A DNA stretch of 7,580 bases from contig JAJYLU010000070.1 of NCBI GenBank assembly GCA_021787505.1, positions 1 to 7,580 on the forward strand, in the 5' to 3' direction. The translations under genes and the position numbers were made by a program. Below the pieces are notes generated by a model that made no database searches, was not told the DNA's origin, and worked only from the letters and a program-made list of their open reading frames with translations. The DNA is from Nitrospirota bacterium. Its GTDB lineage: Bacteria; Nitrospirota; Thermodesulfovibrionia; Thermodesulfovibrionales; UBA6898. How positions within the stretch are numbered: the first letter of the stretch is position 1; each line of letters starts with the position of its first letter. Below are positions 7,413 to 7,580 of the stretch, in pieces.

Positions 7413-7569
7413 AGGCAAAAAAAAGTGGCGCTTGCTTCCTCTTTTTCTCGGCCGTTTGTGCATCTTGAGACTTCAAGCGTGAGACTTTTTGAGTCTTACT
7501 ACCTTACATCCTGAGACACTACAACCTTTTGCCGATTTTCAGAGGAGCAAGTCCACCACTTTTTTACCT
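7413..7569. repeat. 157-bp long imperfect palindrome, MITE-like or hairpin-forming repeat
   Basis: The outer arms are AGGC-A8-GTGG-cg-CTTGCT-t-CCTCT (7413-7442) and, read as reverse complement from 7569, AGGT-A6-GTGG-tgga-CTTGCT-CCTCT (7569-7541). Pairing continues inward with gaps: TCGGC, GTT(T)GT, then an 8-bp apical stem (7479-7486 with 7492-7499, one G-T pair) closing a 5-base loop. The element thus folds as one hairpin about 75 bases long, with A-runs at one base and T-runs at the other. This is the form of a non-autonomous miniature transposable element. A large bidirectional terminator-like structure or a structured RNA is the alternative. No transposase gene is present and no target duplication is evident in the flanks (tttact on the left, gttcc on the right). 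The 84 bases before it (7329-7412) hold only the weak hairpin described separately. Confidence 0.55.
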
Positions 7570-7580
7570 GTTCCTTGACT

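Noticed and set aside
7404..7514. A 36-codon open frame starting ATG TTT ACT with GGGAGG placed well upstream
   Set aside because: It runs through one arm and the tip of the long palindrome, its sequence is low in recognisable character, and the repeat explains the bases better than a protein does.
7413..7569. Integron attC site as an explanation for the palindrome
   Set aside because: The GTTRRRY/RYYYAAC core sites expected at the ends are missing and no cassette gene or integrase is nearby.

Overview
The window looks like ordinary chromosome from a Gram-negative, moderately GC-rich bacterium. The gene content (long-form hisG, a membrane GAF/HD-GYP protein, a conserved gene of the type called the Sfum_1244 family, and a large acyl-activating/acyltransferase fusion) would suit Nitrospirota or Desulfobacterota-like lineages. 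That placement is an inference from gene style, not a demonstrated match. I see no rRNA, tRNA, CRISPR array, phage gene or transposase gene.

Layout. (1) Bases 1-2002, minus strand: a histidine-biosynthesis pair, hisD followed after 27 bp by hisG. hisG runs off the left edge. (2) Bases 2003-2112: a short divergent promoter region. (3) Bases 2113-3426, plus strand: a two-helix membrane protein with a GAF sensor and an HD-GYP domain whose metal-site motifs depart from the usual pattern. (4) Bases 3444-4526, minus strand: a conserved protein of unknown function, converging tail to tail on the HD-GYP gene with only 17 bp between them. (5) Bases 4527-4646: a second divergent intergenic region with two small palindromes. 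(6) Bases 4647-7328, plus strand: an 893-residue three-module protein, AMP-binding adenylating enzyme, acyl carrier domain, then PlsC-type acyltransferase. (7) Bases 7329-7580: non-coding sequence dominated by a 157-bp imperfect palindrome (7413-7569) resembling a MITE or other hairpin-forming repeat.

How the genes relate. hisD and hisG are an obvious operon. The other genes each appear to be their own transcription unit, since strand alternates from one to the next. The HD-GYP protein would act in cyclic-di-GMP turnover or sensing. The fusion protein would activate a fatty acid, hold it on its own carrier domain and pass it to a lysophospholipid or glycerol-phosphate acceptor. No regulatory link between these units is visible.

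The least ordinary signals are the long palindrome at the right end, the altered HD-GYP motifs, the domain order of the acyl fusion, a perfect 14-bp inverted repeat inside the start of hisG, and the lack of Shine-Dalgarno sequences before three of the five genes. No convincing new multi-gene system is present.
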